From: Mycolicibacterium sp. GF69
GTDB taxonomy: Bacteria; Actinomycetota; Actinomycetes; Mycobacteriales; Mycobacteriaceae
Assembly (NCBI RefSeq): GCF_003284965.1
Contig: NZ_QMEW01000020.1
Location: forward strand, 32,020-96,019
DNA: 64,000 nt
Direction of reading: 5' to 3'
In this document: piece after piece, positions 24,446-32,559 of the stretch
How the letters are laid out: every line of letters starts with the position of its first letter
Numbering within the stretch: the first letter of the stretch is position 1
The notes under the pieces: generated by a model
Seen by the model: the letters and a program-made list of their open reading frames with translations, nothing else
Databases searched by the model: none
Told to the model about the DNA's origin: nothing
Made by a program: the position numbers and the translations under genes

Positions 24446-25912
24446 GTGGAGTACGCCGACGTACTGATCATCGGAGCGGGCATTTCGGGGATCGGGGCCG
24501 CTTACCGCATGCAGGAGAAGAACCCGAACCTGACGTACACGGTGCTCGAGCGCCGGGCCCGCATCGGGGGCACCTGGGACCTGCACCGCTATCCGGGCAT
24601 CCGGTCCGACAGCGACATCTTCACGCTGAGCTATCCGTTCGAGCCGTGGACCCGCCCGGAGAACGTGGCCGACGGGCCCGACATCCGCGACTACCTGGTG
24701 CAGACCGCCCGCAAGCACGGCATCGACGAGCACATCCGGTTCAACACCCATGTGTTGTCGGCGGATTGGGATTCGGCGACCGACACCTGGACGGTGCAGA
24801 CCGAACAGGACGGGACACCGACTACATACCGGAGTCGCTTCTTGTTCTTCGGTACCGGCTACTACAACTACGACGAGCCCTATCGCCCGGATTTCCCGGG
24901 CCTCGAGCAGTTCAGCGGGGAAGTGGTGCACCCGCAGCACTGGCCCGAGTCGCTGGACTATGCCGGTAAGCGCATCCTGGTGATCGGCAGCGGGGCAACG
25001 GCGGTGAGCATGATCCCGTCGCTGACCGAGATGGCCGGGCACGTGACGATGCTGCAGCGGTCGCCGACGTACATGCTGTCGGGTCCGCGGATCAACCCGA
25101 TCGTGCAGGCGCTGCGCAAGGTGCTGCCGGGGCGGGCCGGATACTGGGGCGCCCGCATCTACAACACGATCTTCACGGTGTTCATCTACGCGTTCGCCCA
25201 GGCGGCGCCCAAGCTCAGCAGGCGCTACATCCGCAGCTACGCAAAACGCAATCTGCCCAAGGGCTATCCCGTCGACAAGCACTTCAAGCCGCGTTACGAC
25301 CCGTGGGACCAACGATTGTGCGCGATGCTCGACAACGATTTCTACGACGCGATCAACACCGGCGGCCTGGAGGTGGTGACCGATCGGATCGACCACATCG
25401 ATGCGACCGGCGTCGTGTTGCAATCGGGGCAGCGGATCGACGCCGACGTGCTCATCACCGCGACCGGGATCCAGTTGCAGGCCCTCGGCGGCGTGCTCAT
25501 CAGCATCGACGGCGAAGAGGTCAAACCGCAGGACCGCTTCGTCTACAAGGAGCACATGCTCGAGGACGTGCCGAACCTGGCCTGGTGCGTCGGCTACATC
25601 AACGCATCGTGGACGTTACGTGCCGACCTGACCGCGCGCGCCTTCGCAAAGCTGGTGTCCTACATGAACTCCCGGGGTTACACGCACGCCTACCCGCATC
25701 TCGGCGACAAGCCGATGGCCGAGAAGCCCGCGTGGAACATCAACGCCGGATACGTGCAACGCTCCGCGCATGTGCTGCCGAAGTCGGGCACGCACCGGCC
25801 GTGGAACGTCCGGCACAACTACGTGCTCGACGCGATCGACCATCGGCTCGACCGGATCGAGGAGTCGATGGTGTTCGGTCGGGCCCCGGTCCCGGCGACA
25901 CCGGTGGCCTGA
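24446..25912 (+). CDS. EthA-like Baeyer-Villiger flavin monooxygenase (488 aa)
   Basis: FAD site IIGAGISGIGAAYRM, the GGTWDLHRYPGIRSDSDIFT segment found in EthA, HPQHWPESLDY, then the NADPH site VIGSGATAVSM and TMLQRSPTY. Length (488) matches M. tuberculosis EthA (489). It inserts an oxygen atom next to ketones or sulfides; in M. tuberculosis EthA activates thioamide prodrugs. AAAGGAGG nine bases before GTG 24446 fixes the start. It follows the F420-type gene by 43 bases on the same strand. Confidence 0.88.
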   Translation: MEYADVLIIGAGISGIGAAYRMQEKNPNLTYTVLERRARIGGTWDLHRYPGIRSDSDIFTLSYPFEPWTRPENVADGPDIRDYLVQTARKHGIDEHIRFNTHVLSADWDSATDTWTVQTEQDGTPTTYRSRFLFFGTGYYNYDEPYRPDFPGLEQFSGEVVHPQHWPESLDYAGKRILVIGSGATAVSMIPSLTEMAGHVTMLQRSPTYMLSGPRINPIVQALRKVLPGRAGYWGARIYNTIFTVFIYAFAQAAPKLSRRYIRSYAKRNLPKGYPVDKHFKPRYDPWDQRLCAMLDNDFYDAINTGGLEVVTDRIDHIDATGVVLQSGQRIDADVLITATGIQLQALGGVLISIDGEEVKPQDRFVYKEHMLEDVPNLAWCVGYINASWTLRADLTARAFAKLVSYMNSRGYTHAYPHLGDKPMAEKPAWNINAGYVQRSAHVLPKSGTHRPWNVRHNYVLDAIDHRLDRIEESMVFGRAPVPATPVA

Positions 25913-25925
25913 CGGCCGAAGCCCC

Positions 25926-27038
25926 TCAGTCCGCGACGGTGAGCCAGTCCTTGAAGCCCGAGGGATCGTGCCGGCCCAGCGCGCCGTGCTCGAACAGCCC
26001 CCAACCTTCGGCGGATCTCCCGTTCTCCCGGCACACCGCGCGGCCGACATGGTCGATCACGCCGAACATGCTGCGGCCGTTGACCGCTGGATCGGTCATG
26101 TCGTAGGTGAGACGTTCGGTGAACTTGTCGCCCTTCCACACGCCATGCAGCCAGTCGGAGTCGCCGCCGTACCCGCCACCGATATGGATCGGCACAGCGA
26201 GCTTGGATTCGACCTCGAACTCCACCGGCGAGCCGTCCGGTGTGGTGGCTTCGATGGTGGCGCCGTAGGGGATTCGCGTGCCCGAGGTGTAGTGGATCTT
26301 GACCCGCGGCCAGCCGAGCTGCTCGACTCGGCCGTCGCGCCAAATTCGCGTGCAGTCGTTGAGGCTACGGAACCCCGTCGGCTCCTCCTGGATGATCAGC
26401 ACAATCCCGAAGTCGTCGAACGCCATCGGAACGTAGAGCCACCACATCCCTTCGAACGGCGGATGCGCAGGGCGGCCGGCGGGTTCGGGTTCGCCGATCG
26501 GCCGAATGCCCCACGACCGGTCGCGACTCCCGATCCAGACCGACGGGTCGACGGTGACCTCCTCGCCGTCGACGGAGATGACGCCGCTCCATGACCCGAC
26601 TTGGGCGAACCGCTGGGCGTCCAACGTGATTCGCGTGCCGGTGCGCAGCACATGGCGTTGTTCCTGAACGGCGTCGAACAGGCCGTCCCAGGTGAGGTCG
26701 ACGGCGATGCCCTCGGTCTCCTCGAGGACGATCCGCAGCTTGCGCAGCGGTTCGCTGACCTCGACGCGATAGCCCAGCACGTGCTGGTTGAGCCGGTCGG
26801 CGTCGATGCCGTCGGACAGGTGCACCGCGGTCTGCTCGTCGCCGCGCCGGACGAGGACGAAGGCGTCTTTGACACCCAGGTTCGGGTAGTACCCGATACC
26901 GGTGATCAAGAAGATGTCGCCGGTGCGGTCGTGGGCATTGAAGTAGGACCGGTCGTAGAAATTGCGGTCGGACGATCCCGGCCACGCGATCGGCTGCGGG
27001 ATCTGGTGGATGGGGAATTCGTCGGTAGGACCGAGCAT
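25926..27038 (-). CDS. Rv3169-like hypothetical protein (370 aa)
   Basis: Soluble, beta-rich and without signal peptide. Notable segments are RNFYDRSYFNAHDRTGDIFL, WGIRPIGEPEP and MWWLYVPMAFDDFG. I know no enzyme activity for it. Order and orientation next to an Rv3168-like phosphotransferase and AofH match M. tuberculosis Rv3168-Rv3170. Its ATG shares one base with the stop of the phosphotransferase gene (TAATG), so the two are translated together and probably act in one pathway, perhaps on a lipid or CoA-linked substrate. Confidence 0.75.
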   Translation of the reverse strand: MLGPTDEFPIHQIPQPIAWPGSSDRNFYDRSYFNAHDRTGDIFLITGIGYYPNLGVKDAFVLVRRGDEQTAVHLSDGIDADRLNQHVLGYRVEVSEPLRKLRIVLEETEGIAVDLTWDGLFDAVQEQRHVLRTGTRITLDAQRFAQVGSWSGVISVDGEEVTVDPSVWIGSRDRSWGIRPIGEPEPAGRPAHPPFEGMWWLYVPMAFDDFGIVLIIQEEPTGFRSLNDCTRIWRDGRVEQLGWPRVKIHYTSGTRIPYGATIEATTPDGSPVEFEVESKLAVPIHIGGGYGGDSDWLHGVWKGDKFTERLTYDMTDPAVNGRSMFGVIDHVGRAVCRENGRSAEGWGLFEHGALGRHDPSGFKDWLTVAD

Positions 27039-28171
27039 TACGCCTCCTGGTCGATGAGCCTCTTCAACAAGGCTCCGTGGTAGAACAGCGATTCGACGTC
27101 GTCGGGCTGCTCGATCTCGCCGAAGCGCACCCGCCGCGCGCTGGTGCGCATGAACACGCACGCCCAGATCACTCCGGAGTACACGTAGAACCAGTGCAGG
27201 TCGCCGAGTTCGACGCCGGTCAACGCGGCGTAGGTCGACTTCACGTCGTTCTCACGCATGAAGTCGGGCAGACCGGGCAGTCCCGCGAGACCGGCCAGTT
27301 CCTGGAACACGTTGTGCGCGAAAATCATCCACGCCGCATCCATCTCGCGCGGTCCGAGCGTGGCCATCTCCCAGTCGAGCACCGCCACCGGCTCATAACC
27401 GGAGTACAGCACGTTGCCCACCCGAGAGTCGCCCCACACGAGGACCGGATCGTTGGCCGCGACATCGGCGGGCCAGTTGGCCTCGAGCCAGTCGAGGGCG
27501 CGCTCGATCAGCGGCGAGCGGCCGATGTCCGGAACGGCGAACTGATACCAGTCCTTGAGCCAGTTCAGGTTGCGCCGCAAGGCGTTTGCATCGGAACCGT
27601 CGTCGAGGAAACCGAACGTCGTCTCCGGCTGCGGAATCGAATGCAGCTTGGCGATCACGCCGACGGTGTTGTCTTGCAGTTCGCGTCGTTGTTCGGCGGG
27701 GGAGTCGGCGAACCAGTTCCCGCCGAAGGTGTACGGCATGACATCGGGCGGCACCCGGCCGTCGACATAATCCATCAGGAAGAACGACGTCCCGAGCACC
27801 TCGCCGCTGTTCTCCAGCCACCGCACCTGCGGCACCGGGACGTCGGTCTTCTCCTGCACCAGCCGGATCACGTCGAACTGGTGATCCATCCGATACGACG
27901 AGAACACGGGGACGTCCTGGTCGGCGGGGGCCACGCGCGCGACCCACTTCTGTTCTCGCGCCTGCTCGTCCTCGGTCCACCGACCGGTCAGGATGATCGT
28001 TTCCGAAGACATGCCGTTGGCGTCGACGCCGCTTTCCACGGTGATCTCCGGTGCCGCCCCGCCGGGCAGCACTGTCGAGAGCCACTGCGACATCACGCCG
28101 GGGAGGGTGGACAGGTCGCGACTCGAATGCTCGAGGCGGTCGACGTCCTCGACAGCCGGTTCACTAGCCAC
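27038..28171 (-). CDS. APH-family phosphotransferase, Rv3168-like (377 aa)
   Basis: Kinase-like fold of the aminoglycoside/choline phosphotransferase type: LMDYVDGRVP in the hinge, the catalytic loop VWGDSRVGNVLYS (His of the usual HGD replaced by Trp, as in several actinobacterial acyl-CoA-linked members) and AVLDWEMATLGP for metal binding. Length matches Rv3168 (378 aa). Resistance to aminoglycosides should not be assumed. It is divergent from a TetR gene that likely controls it. Confidence 0.82.
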   Translation of the reverse strand: MASEPAVEDVDRLEHSSRDLSTLPGVMSQWLSTVLPGGAAPEITVESGVDANGMSSETIILTGRWTEDEQAREQKWVARVAPADQDVPVFSSYRMDHQFDVIRLVQEKTDVPVPQVRWLENSGEVLGTSFFLMDYVDGRVPPDVMPYTFGGNWFADSPAEQRRELQDNTVGVIAKLHSIPQPETTFGFLDDGSDANALRRNLNWLKDWYQFAVPDIGRSPLIERALDWLEANWPADVAANDPVLVWGDSRVGNVLYSGYEPVAVLDWEMATLGPREMDAAWMIFAHNVFQELAGLAGLPGLPDFMRENDVKSTYAALTGVELGDLHWFYVYSGVIWACVFMRTSARRVRFGEIEQPDDVESLFYHGALLKRLIDQEA

Positions 28172-28215
28172 AGATTCTTCCTTCTACCGATAATTACGAT
28201 ACGGTGGGTAGCGTT

Positions 28216-28818
28216 ATGAAACCAGACGCGTCACCGGTTGACAAGCCCGCGAGTGCCGGACGGCCCCGCGATCCGCGTATCGACGCTGCCATTCTGCGCG
28301 CCACCGCCGATCTGTTGGCCGAAATCGGTTATTCGAACGTCACGATGGCCGCGGTCGCCGAGCGCGCGGGTACCACCAAGACCGCGTTGTACCGGCGGTG
28401 GTCGAGCAAGGCCGAACTCGTCCACGAGGCGGCGTTTCCCGCAGCGCCGACCGCGATCGCGACACCGCCGGGGGATATCGGCGCCGACATCCGCGCCATG
28501 CTTGCCGCTACGCGCGACGTGTTCGCGACGCCGGTGGTGCGCGCTGCGTTGCCCGGCCTGATCGCCGACATGGTCGCCGACGCCGACCTCAACGACCGGG
28601 TGATGGGACGCTTCACCGGGGTGTTCGCCGCGGTGCGCGACCGGGTGGCCGACGCGGTTGGGCGCGGTGAGGTTCATCCCGACGTCGACCCGGACCGGTT
28701 GGTCGAGGTGATCGGCGGGGCCACCCTGCTGCGGATGCTGCTGCAGCCCGGTGAGCCGCTCGGCGACGACTGGGTTGAGCAGACCACCGCGATCGTGGTC
28801 CACGGTGTGGTGGCATAG
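28216..28818 (+). CDS. TetR-family regulator, Rv3167c position (200 aa)
   Basis: HTH at the N-terminus: RIDAAILRATADLLAEIGY, VTMAAVAERAGTTKTALYRRW. The C-terminal ligand domain ends VVHGVVA. It faces away from the phosphotransferase operon with 44 bases between starts, as Rv3167c does from Rv3168. An imperfect ACCG..CGGT repeat in that gap may be its site. ATG 28216 is used; GTG 28204 would add four residues. Confidence 0.87.
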   Translation: MKPDASPVDKPASAGRPRDPRIDAAILRATADLLAEIGYSNVTMAAVAERAGTTKTALYRRWSSKAELVHEAAFPAAPTAIATPPGDIGADIRAMLAATRDVFATPVVRAALPGLIADMVADADLNDRVMGRFTGVFAAVRDRVADAVGRGEVHPDVDPDRLVEVIGGATLLRMLLQPGEPLGDDWVEQTTAIVVHGVVA

Positions 28819-28823
28819 CAGGC

Positions 28824-29498
28824 GTGACGGGACGATTTCCATCCGACTGGCGCACCGCGTTGGTGTTGGTGCCGCATCCCGACGATCCCGAGTACGGCTG
28901 TGCTGCGGCGGTCGCGAAATGGACCACCGAAGGCAAGACCGTGCATTACGCGTTCGCCAGCCGCGGGGAAGCCGGCATCGCGGGCATGGCGCCCGAACAC
29001 GCTGGGCCGCTGCGGGAGCAGGAGCAGTTACGGTCGGCCGCCGTCGTCGGCGTCACCGACGTCGAGTTCTGGGATTTCCCGGACGGCGCGATCCGCAACA
29101 CCGCTGAACTGCGCGCGAAAATCGTCGAGGCGATCACCGAGTACGAACCCGAGGTGGTGGTCAGCATCTACGGCGGTCCCGAGTGGGCGCCCGGAGCGCC
29201 CAACCAGCCCGATCACATGGAGTTCGCGGCGGCCGTCGTCGACGCCTACGACAGCCTGCCCGACCCGCCGCAGTGGTTGTTTCAGAACGGACCCGACGTT
29301 ACGCACGTCGAGGTGATCGACGACGGCTGCTTCGAGCGCGCCGTGGCCTCGCTGTGCGAGCACAAGGTCTACCTCTCGGTGCTCGATCCGGACACACCTG
29401 TCGCGGTGCAGGCCCGCAGGCAGGTGGAGATGGCGACACCGCACCGGCCGGAGTTCGCCGGACACCGAACTGTCGGCTTCATATTGCTGCGCCCCTGA
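28824..29498 (+). CDS. PIG-L/LmbE-family deacetylase (224 aa)
   Basis: Zinc-dependent N-deacetylase fold: VPHPDDPEYG carries the first zinc ligands and the catalytic Asp, and QPDHMEF supplies the later His. The family removes acetyl groups from GlcNAc-type sugars (as MshB and Mca relatives do in mycothiol metabolism) or acts on other amides; this member is not one of those by length. GTG 28824 is five bases behind the TetR stop, so it is in that operon. Confidence 0.83.
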   Translation: MTGRFPSDWRTALVLVPHPDDPEYGCAAAVAKWTTEGKTVHYAFASRGEAGIAGMAPEHAGPLREQEQLRSAAVVGVTDVEFWDFPDGAIRNTAELRAKIVEAITEYEPEVVVSIYGGPEWAPGAPNQPDHMEFAAAVVDAYDSLPDPPQWLFQNGPDVTHVEVIDDGCFERAVASLCEHKVYLSVLDPDTPVAVQARRQVEMATPHRPEFAGHRTVGFILLRP

Positions 29499-29518
29499 TC
29501 GCGCGCCCCTGATCCTGC

Positions 29519-29644
29519 GCGAGCGTGCGGGTCTGCACACGACACGCCGTCTGATAGCAACACTTTCCGCACGCTCGAGCGCCCGCGAGCGTGCGCAAAC
29601 CGCGGCAGCACGGCGGCGTGTCGTGTGCAGACCCGCACGTTCGC
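29519..29644. repeat. long inverted repeat between convergent genes
   Basis: The arms are 31 bases each (29519-29549 and 29614-29644) with a single mismatch, opening GCGAGCGTGCGGGTCTGCAC and including ACGACACGCCG. The 64-base centre holds a further inverted pair, GCACGCTCG and CGAGCGTGC. It can fold into a large cruciform or serve as a two-way terminator between the deacetylase and the enoyl-CoA hydratase genes. The arm sequence resembles intergenic repeats I recall from other mycobacteria. Confidence 0.8.
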
Positions 29645-29656
29645 GAAAAAGGGGAG

Positions 29657-30427
29657 TCAGCGGTCGAGCTGGCTTTTGTTGCGCTCCGACACCGCGCGGA
29701 ACTGGTCGCCGAGCCCGTCGAAGTCGCGATGCTGCGCGAATGCGATCTTCTCCTCCGCGGCAAGAGCGGGATCGATCACCGCCGCCGCACCGGTCGTATA
29801 GATCTCCTTCAGCCCGAGCATGACCGGCGCCGGCACCTCGGCGATCTGTGTGGCCAGTTCGACCGCGCGCTCGACCAACCGGTCGTGGTCCACCACCTCG
29901 GTGACCAGTCCGATGCGCTCGGCGCGCGCCGCGTCGACAACCTCCCCGGTCATCGACAGCCGACGCGCCATCGCCAGGCCCACGACCGGGGGGAGCCGGG
30001 CGGTCATGCCGCCACCCGGCAGGATGCCGACCCGAGCGTGGGTGTCGGCGAACACCGCTCGTTCGGACGCGATGAGAAAGTCGCAGCCGAGCGCCATTTC
30101 CAAACCGCCGGTGAACGTTGCGCCGTTGATCGCCCCGATGATCGGTGTGCGCATGTTGCCGGTGGCGGCGATGCAACTCTGCGACCGGAACTCCTCGAAA
30201 TAGGCCAGGCCGTCGCGCTGCGCCTCCTTGAGGTCGACACCGGCGCAGAATGCGGGGTCGGTCCCCGTGAGTACCACGGCGCCGACGGTCTCGTCTGCGT
30301 CGGCTTCGGTGAGCGCCCCGTAGGTGGCCTTGATCAGTGCGCGACTCAACGCGTTTCGCGACTCGGGACGGTTCAGCGTCAGCACCCGCACGGGGCCGTG
30401 GTCGGCGACGAGGACGAGTTCGGTCAT
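29657..30427 (-). CDS. enoyl-CoA hydratase/isomerase family protein (256 aa)
   Basis: Crotonase fold: RVLTLNRPESRNALS at the start, DPAFCAGVDLKE and the second oxyanion segment INGATFTGGLEMALGCDFLIAS. One of the two usual Glu positions is Gly-rich here (ILPGGGMTARLP), so hydratase activity is not certain; isomerase or hydrolase is possible. The ATG at 30427 is used; the much longer open frame upstream runs antisense to the monooxygenase gene. Confidence 0.85.
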   Translation of the reverse strand: MTELVLVADHGPVRVLTLNRPESRNALSRALIKATYGALTEADADETVGAVVLTGTDPAFCAGVDLKEAQRDGLAYFEEFRSQSCIAATGNMRTPIIGAINGATFTGGLEMALGCDFLIASERAVFADTHARVGILPGGGMTARLPPVVGLAMARRLSMTGEVVDAARAERIGLVTEVVDHDRLVERAVELATQIAEVPAPVMLGLKEIYTTGAAAVIDPALAAEEKIAFAQHRDFDGLGDQFRAVSERNKSQLDR

Positions 30428-30502
30428 GGTCCGACGGTAACCTGCGGGCCGCCGATCGCCTATATTAGTTACGAAACGGATGCGTAATGAAAGGAGCGGC
30501 CG

Positions 30503-31957
30503 ATGGTTGACGACGTCCTCGTGGTGGGGGCCGGTCCCGCGGGCCTCGCCGCCGCCTGTGGGCTGCTGATGCACGGTGTACGTGTACGGGTGATCGACGA
30601 AGCCGCCGGCCCCGCCACCACGTCCCGGGCGAACTTCCTGCATGCCCGCGGTTCCGAGGTGCTCGATCGCCTCGGTGCGATCGGCGATCTCCCCGAACGC
30701 TCGGTGCGGGCGATGAGCATCCTCACGTATCTGGGCGACAAACCGATCATGCGAATCCGGTTCGGCGACCCCGATATGCACACCGCGGCCCCGCCGATGG
30801 TCATCTCGCAGGCGTCGGTCGAAGCCGCGCTCCGCGACCGGCTCAGCGACCTCGGAGGTGAGATCTCCTGGGGCACATCGCTCGTCGACCTTCACCAGGA
30901 TGAGCATGCCGTCACTGCCGCCGTTGCCGACGGCGACGACATCACGGCCAATTGGCTGATCGGTTGCGACGGCGCCGGCAGCACGACGCGGCGCGCCGCC
31001 GGTATCGACTTTCCCGGGGTTCGGCTCACCGAACGTTTCCTGCTCGCCGACCTTCGCCTCGGATGGGATCTCGATCGCTCGGGTACGACCGGTTGGATAC
31101 ACGCCGACGGCATGCTCGGGGCGATGCCGATGCCCGACGGGTTGTGGCGGATCATCGCCTACGACCCCGCTATGGGATCCGAAAAGCCCACGCAGGAAGA
31201 GATTCTCGCGCGGTTGGAGCGCATCATCCCCGAACGCACAGGCCGTGCCGCGAAAGTGGAGCACGTCGAGTGGCTGTCGATGTTCAGCGTGCACCGTCGG
31301 CTGGCATCGACGTACCGGCGCGGCCGCGTGCTGATCGCAGGCGACGCTGCCCACACCCACGCCCCGTTCGGTGGTCAGGGGATGTTGACCGGCCTGGGCG
31401 ATGCCGAGAACCTGGCGTGGAAACTCGCACTCGTCGCGGCGGGACGCGCCGACCAGAGGCTGCTGGATACCTATGAGGCAGAACGACGGCCGCTGGCCAC
31501 CGAGGTGTTGCGGAGTACCAGTGCGGTCACCAAAGTCAATGTGGCGCAGAGCGGAATCGGTCGCTTCATCCGCGACCGCGTCGTGGTACCGGTGATGAAC
31601 CTCCCGGCAGTGCAACGGTGGGTGACGTACCGGACGTCGCAGTTGTGGGTGGCATACCGACGCGGCCCGCTGGCGCAGCGGTCGCTGCCCCTGCCGGGAG
31701 TGCGCCCGGGCGACCGGGTACCAGGACTGTCCGGGGCCGAGCTGGACGGGCGGTGGGGACTGTTGGGCTTCGACGACGAAATGAGAGGTGTTGCGGTCGA
31801 ACACCTCGGTGGTGAGCGGATCGCGGTGATCGACCGAACCGAGAACGTCGATGCATACCTCGTCCGCCCCGACGGTCATCTTGCTTGGCGCGGCCGCCGT
31901 CCTGAGTCGTTGAGCCGGTGGCTGAGTCGTGCACTGACGAGGGGGAACGTGCGGTGA
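30503..31957 (+). CDS. FAD-dependent aromatic monooxygenase, PheA/TfdB type (484 aa)
   Basis: Class A flavin hydroxylase: VLVVGAGPAGLAAACGLL for FAD, LIGCDGAGSTTRRAAGIDFPG for the DG motif, and VLIAGDAAHTHAPFGGQGM for the second FAD loop. The C-terminal thioredoxin-like part is short. It probably hydroxylates a phenolic or polyketide-like compound with NAD(P)H. GAAAGGAGCGGCC precedes the ATG. The stop overlaps the next gene, a TetR regulator, by four bases. Confidence 0.87.
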   Translation: MVDDVLVVGAGPAGLAAACGLLMHGVRVRVIDEAAGPATTSRANFLHARGSEVLDRLGAIGDLPERSVRAMSILTYLGDKPIMRIRFGDPDMHTAAPPMVISQASVEAALRDRLSDLGGEISWGTSLVDLHQDEHAVTAAVADGDDITANWLIGCDGAGSTTRRAAGIDFPGVRLTERFLLADLRLGWDLDRSGTTGWIHADGMLGAMPMPDGLWRIIAYDPAMGSEKPTQEEILARLERIIPERTGRAAKVEHVEWLSMFSVHRRLASTYRRGRVLIAGDAAHTHAPFGGQGMLTGLGDAENLAWKLALVAAGRADQRLLDTYEAERRPLATEVLRSTSAVTKVNVAQSGIGRFIRDRVVVPVMNLPAVQRWVTYRTSQLWVAYRRGPLAQRSLPLPGVRPGDRVPGLSGAELDGRWGLLGFDDEMRGVAVEHLGGERIAVIDRTENVDAYLVRPDGHLAWRGRRPESLSRWLSRALTRGNVR

Positions 31958-32559
31958 TACCGGGCAGTCGCGGGCGGCCGCGCAGCAAGGAGCTGGACGC
32001 CGCCATTCTGCGGGCGGCACTGGACTTGTTCATCGAACGCGGGATCGCCGGTATGAGCATCGAGCAGGTCGCCAAACGTGCCGGCGTCGGCAAGCCCACC
32101 ATCTATCGTCGGTGGCCGGGCAAGGAGCAACTGGTCGCCGACGCGATCGAGGGGTACGTGAGCGCCGACATCCGGCGGCCGTCCCATGACGAGATCGCGA
32201 CCAGCGCTCCTCGAGCGTTGATGCGCCGCAACATCGCCGGAGCCGCACGCACTGCGACCGATCCCCGGTTCCGTGCTCTCGTCGCGCAGATCTACGGGTC
32301 GGCCGTCACCCATCCCACACTGATGCAGACGTATTGGGATCGCTACATCCAGCCTCGCCGCACCCTCGCGATCGCCATGCTCGAGCAGGCGCAACGCAAC
32401 GGTGCGGTCGCCGAGGACGCCGACCTGGAGGTTCTCGTCGACATGCTGGCCGGCGCCGTGACATACCGGGTGCTGCAGCCCAATCCGCCGACCGAACGCC
32501 AGATGCGGCGCTACCTCGAAGCCGCCTACCGACAGGCGGGTCTGCTGTCCGGTGACTAG
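31954..32559 (+). CDS. TetR-family regulator coupled to the monooxygenase (201 aa)
   Basis: HTH region: ELDAAILRAALDLFIERGIA, MSIEQVAKRAGVGKPTIYRRW. The C-terminal domain resembles the TetR_C group with YIQPRRTLAIAML. The GTG at 31954 overlaps the monooxygenase stop (GTGA) and has AGGGGGAAC upstream. Being co-translated with its likely target suggests negative feedback. The gene ends four bases into the convergent nuoN gene. Confidence 0.87.
   Translation: MIPGSRGRPRSKELDAAILRAALDLFIERGIAGMSIEQVAKRAGVGKPTIYRRWPGKEQLVADAIEGYVSADIRRPSHDEIATSAPRALMRRNIAGAARTATDPRFRALVAQIYGSAVTHPTLMQTYWDRYIQPRRTLAIAMLEQAQRNGAVAEDADLEVLVDMLAGAVTYRVLQPNPPTERQMRRYLEAAYRQAGLLSGD

Noticed and set aside
27038..28171. 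Aminoglycoside resistance gene
   Set aside because: The fold is APH-like, but the catalytic His is replaced by Trp and the operon context is metabolic, so resistance is not supported.
30428..32020. Extension making the enoyl-CoA hydratase 787 residues long
   Set aside because: Antisense to the FAD monooxygenase; the crotonase core begins at 30427.
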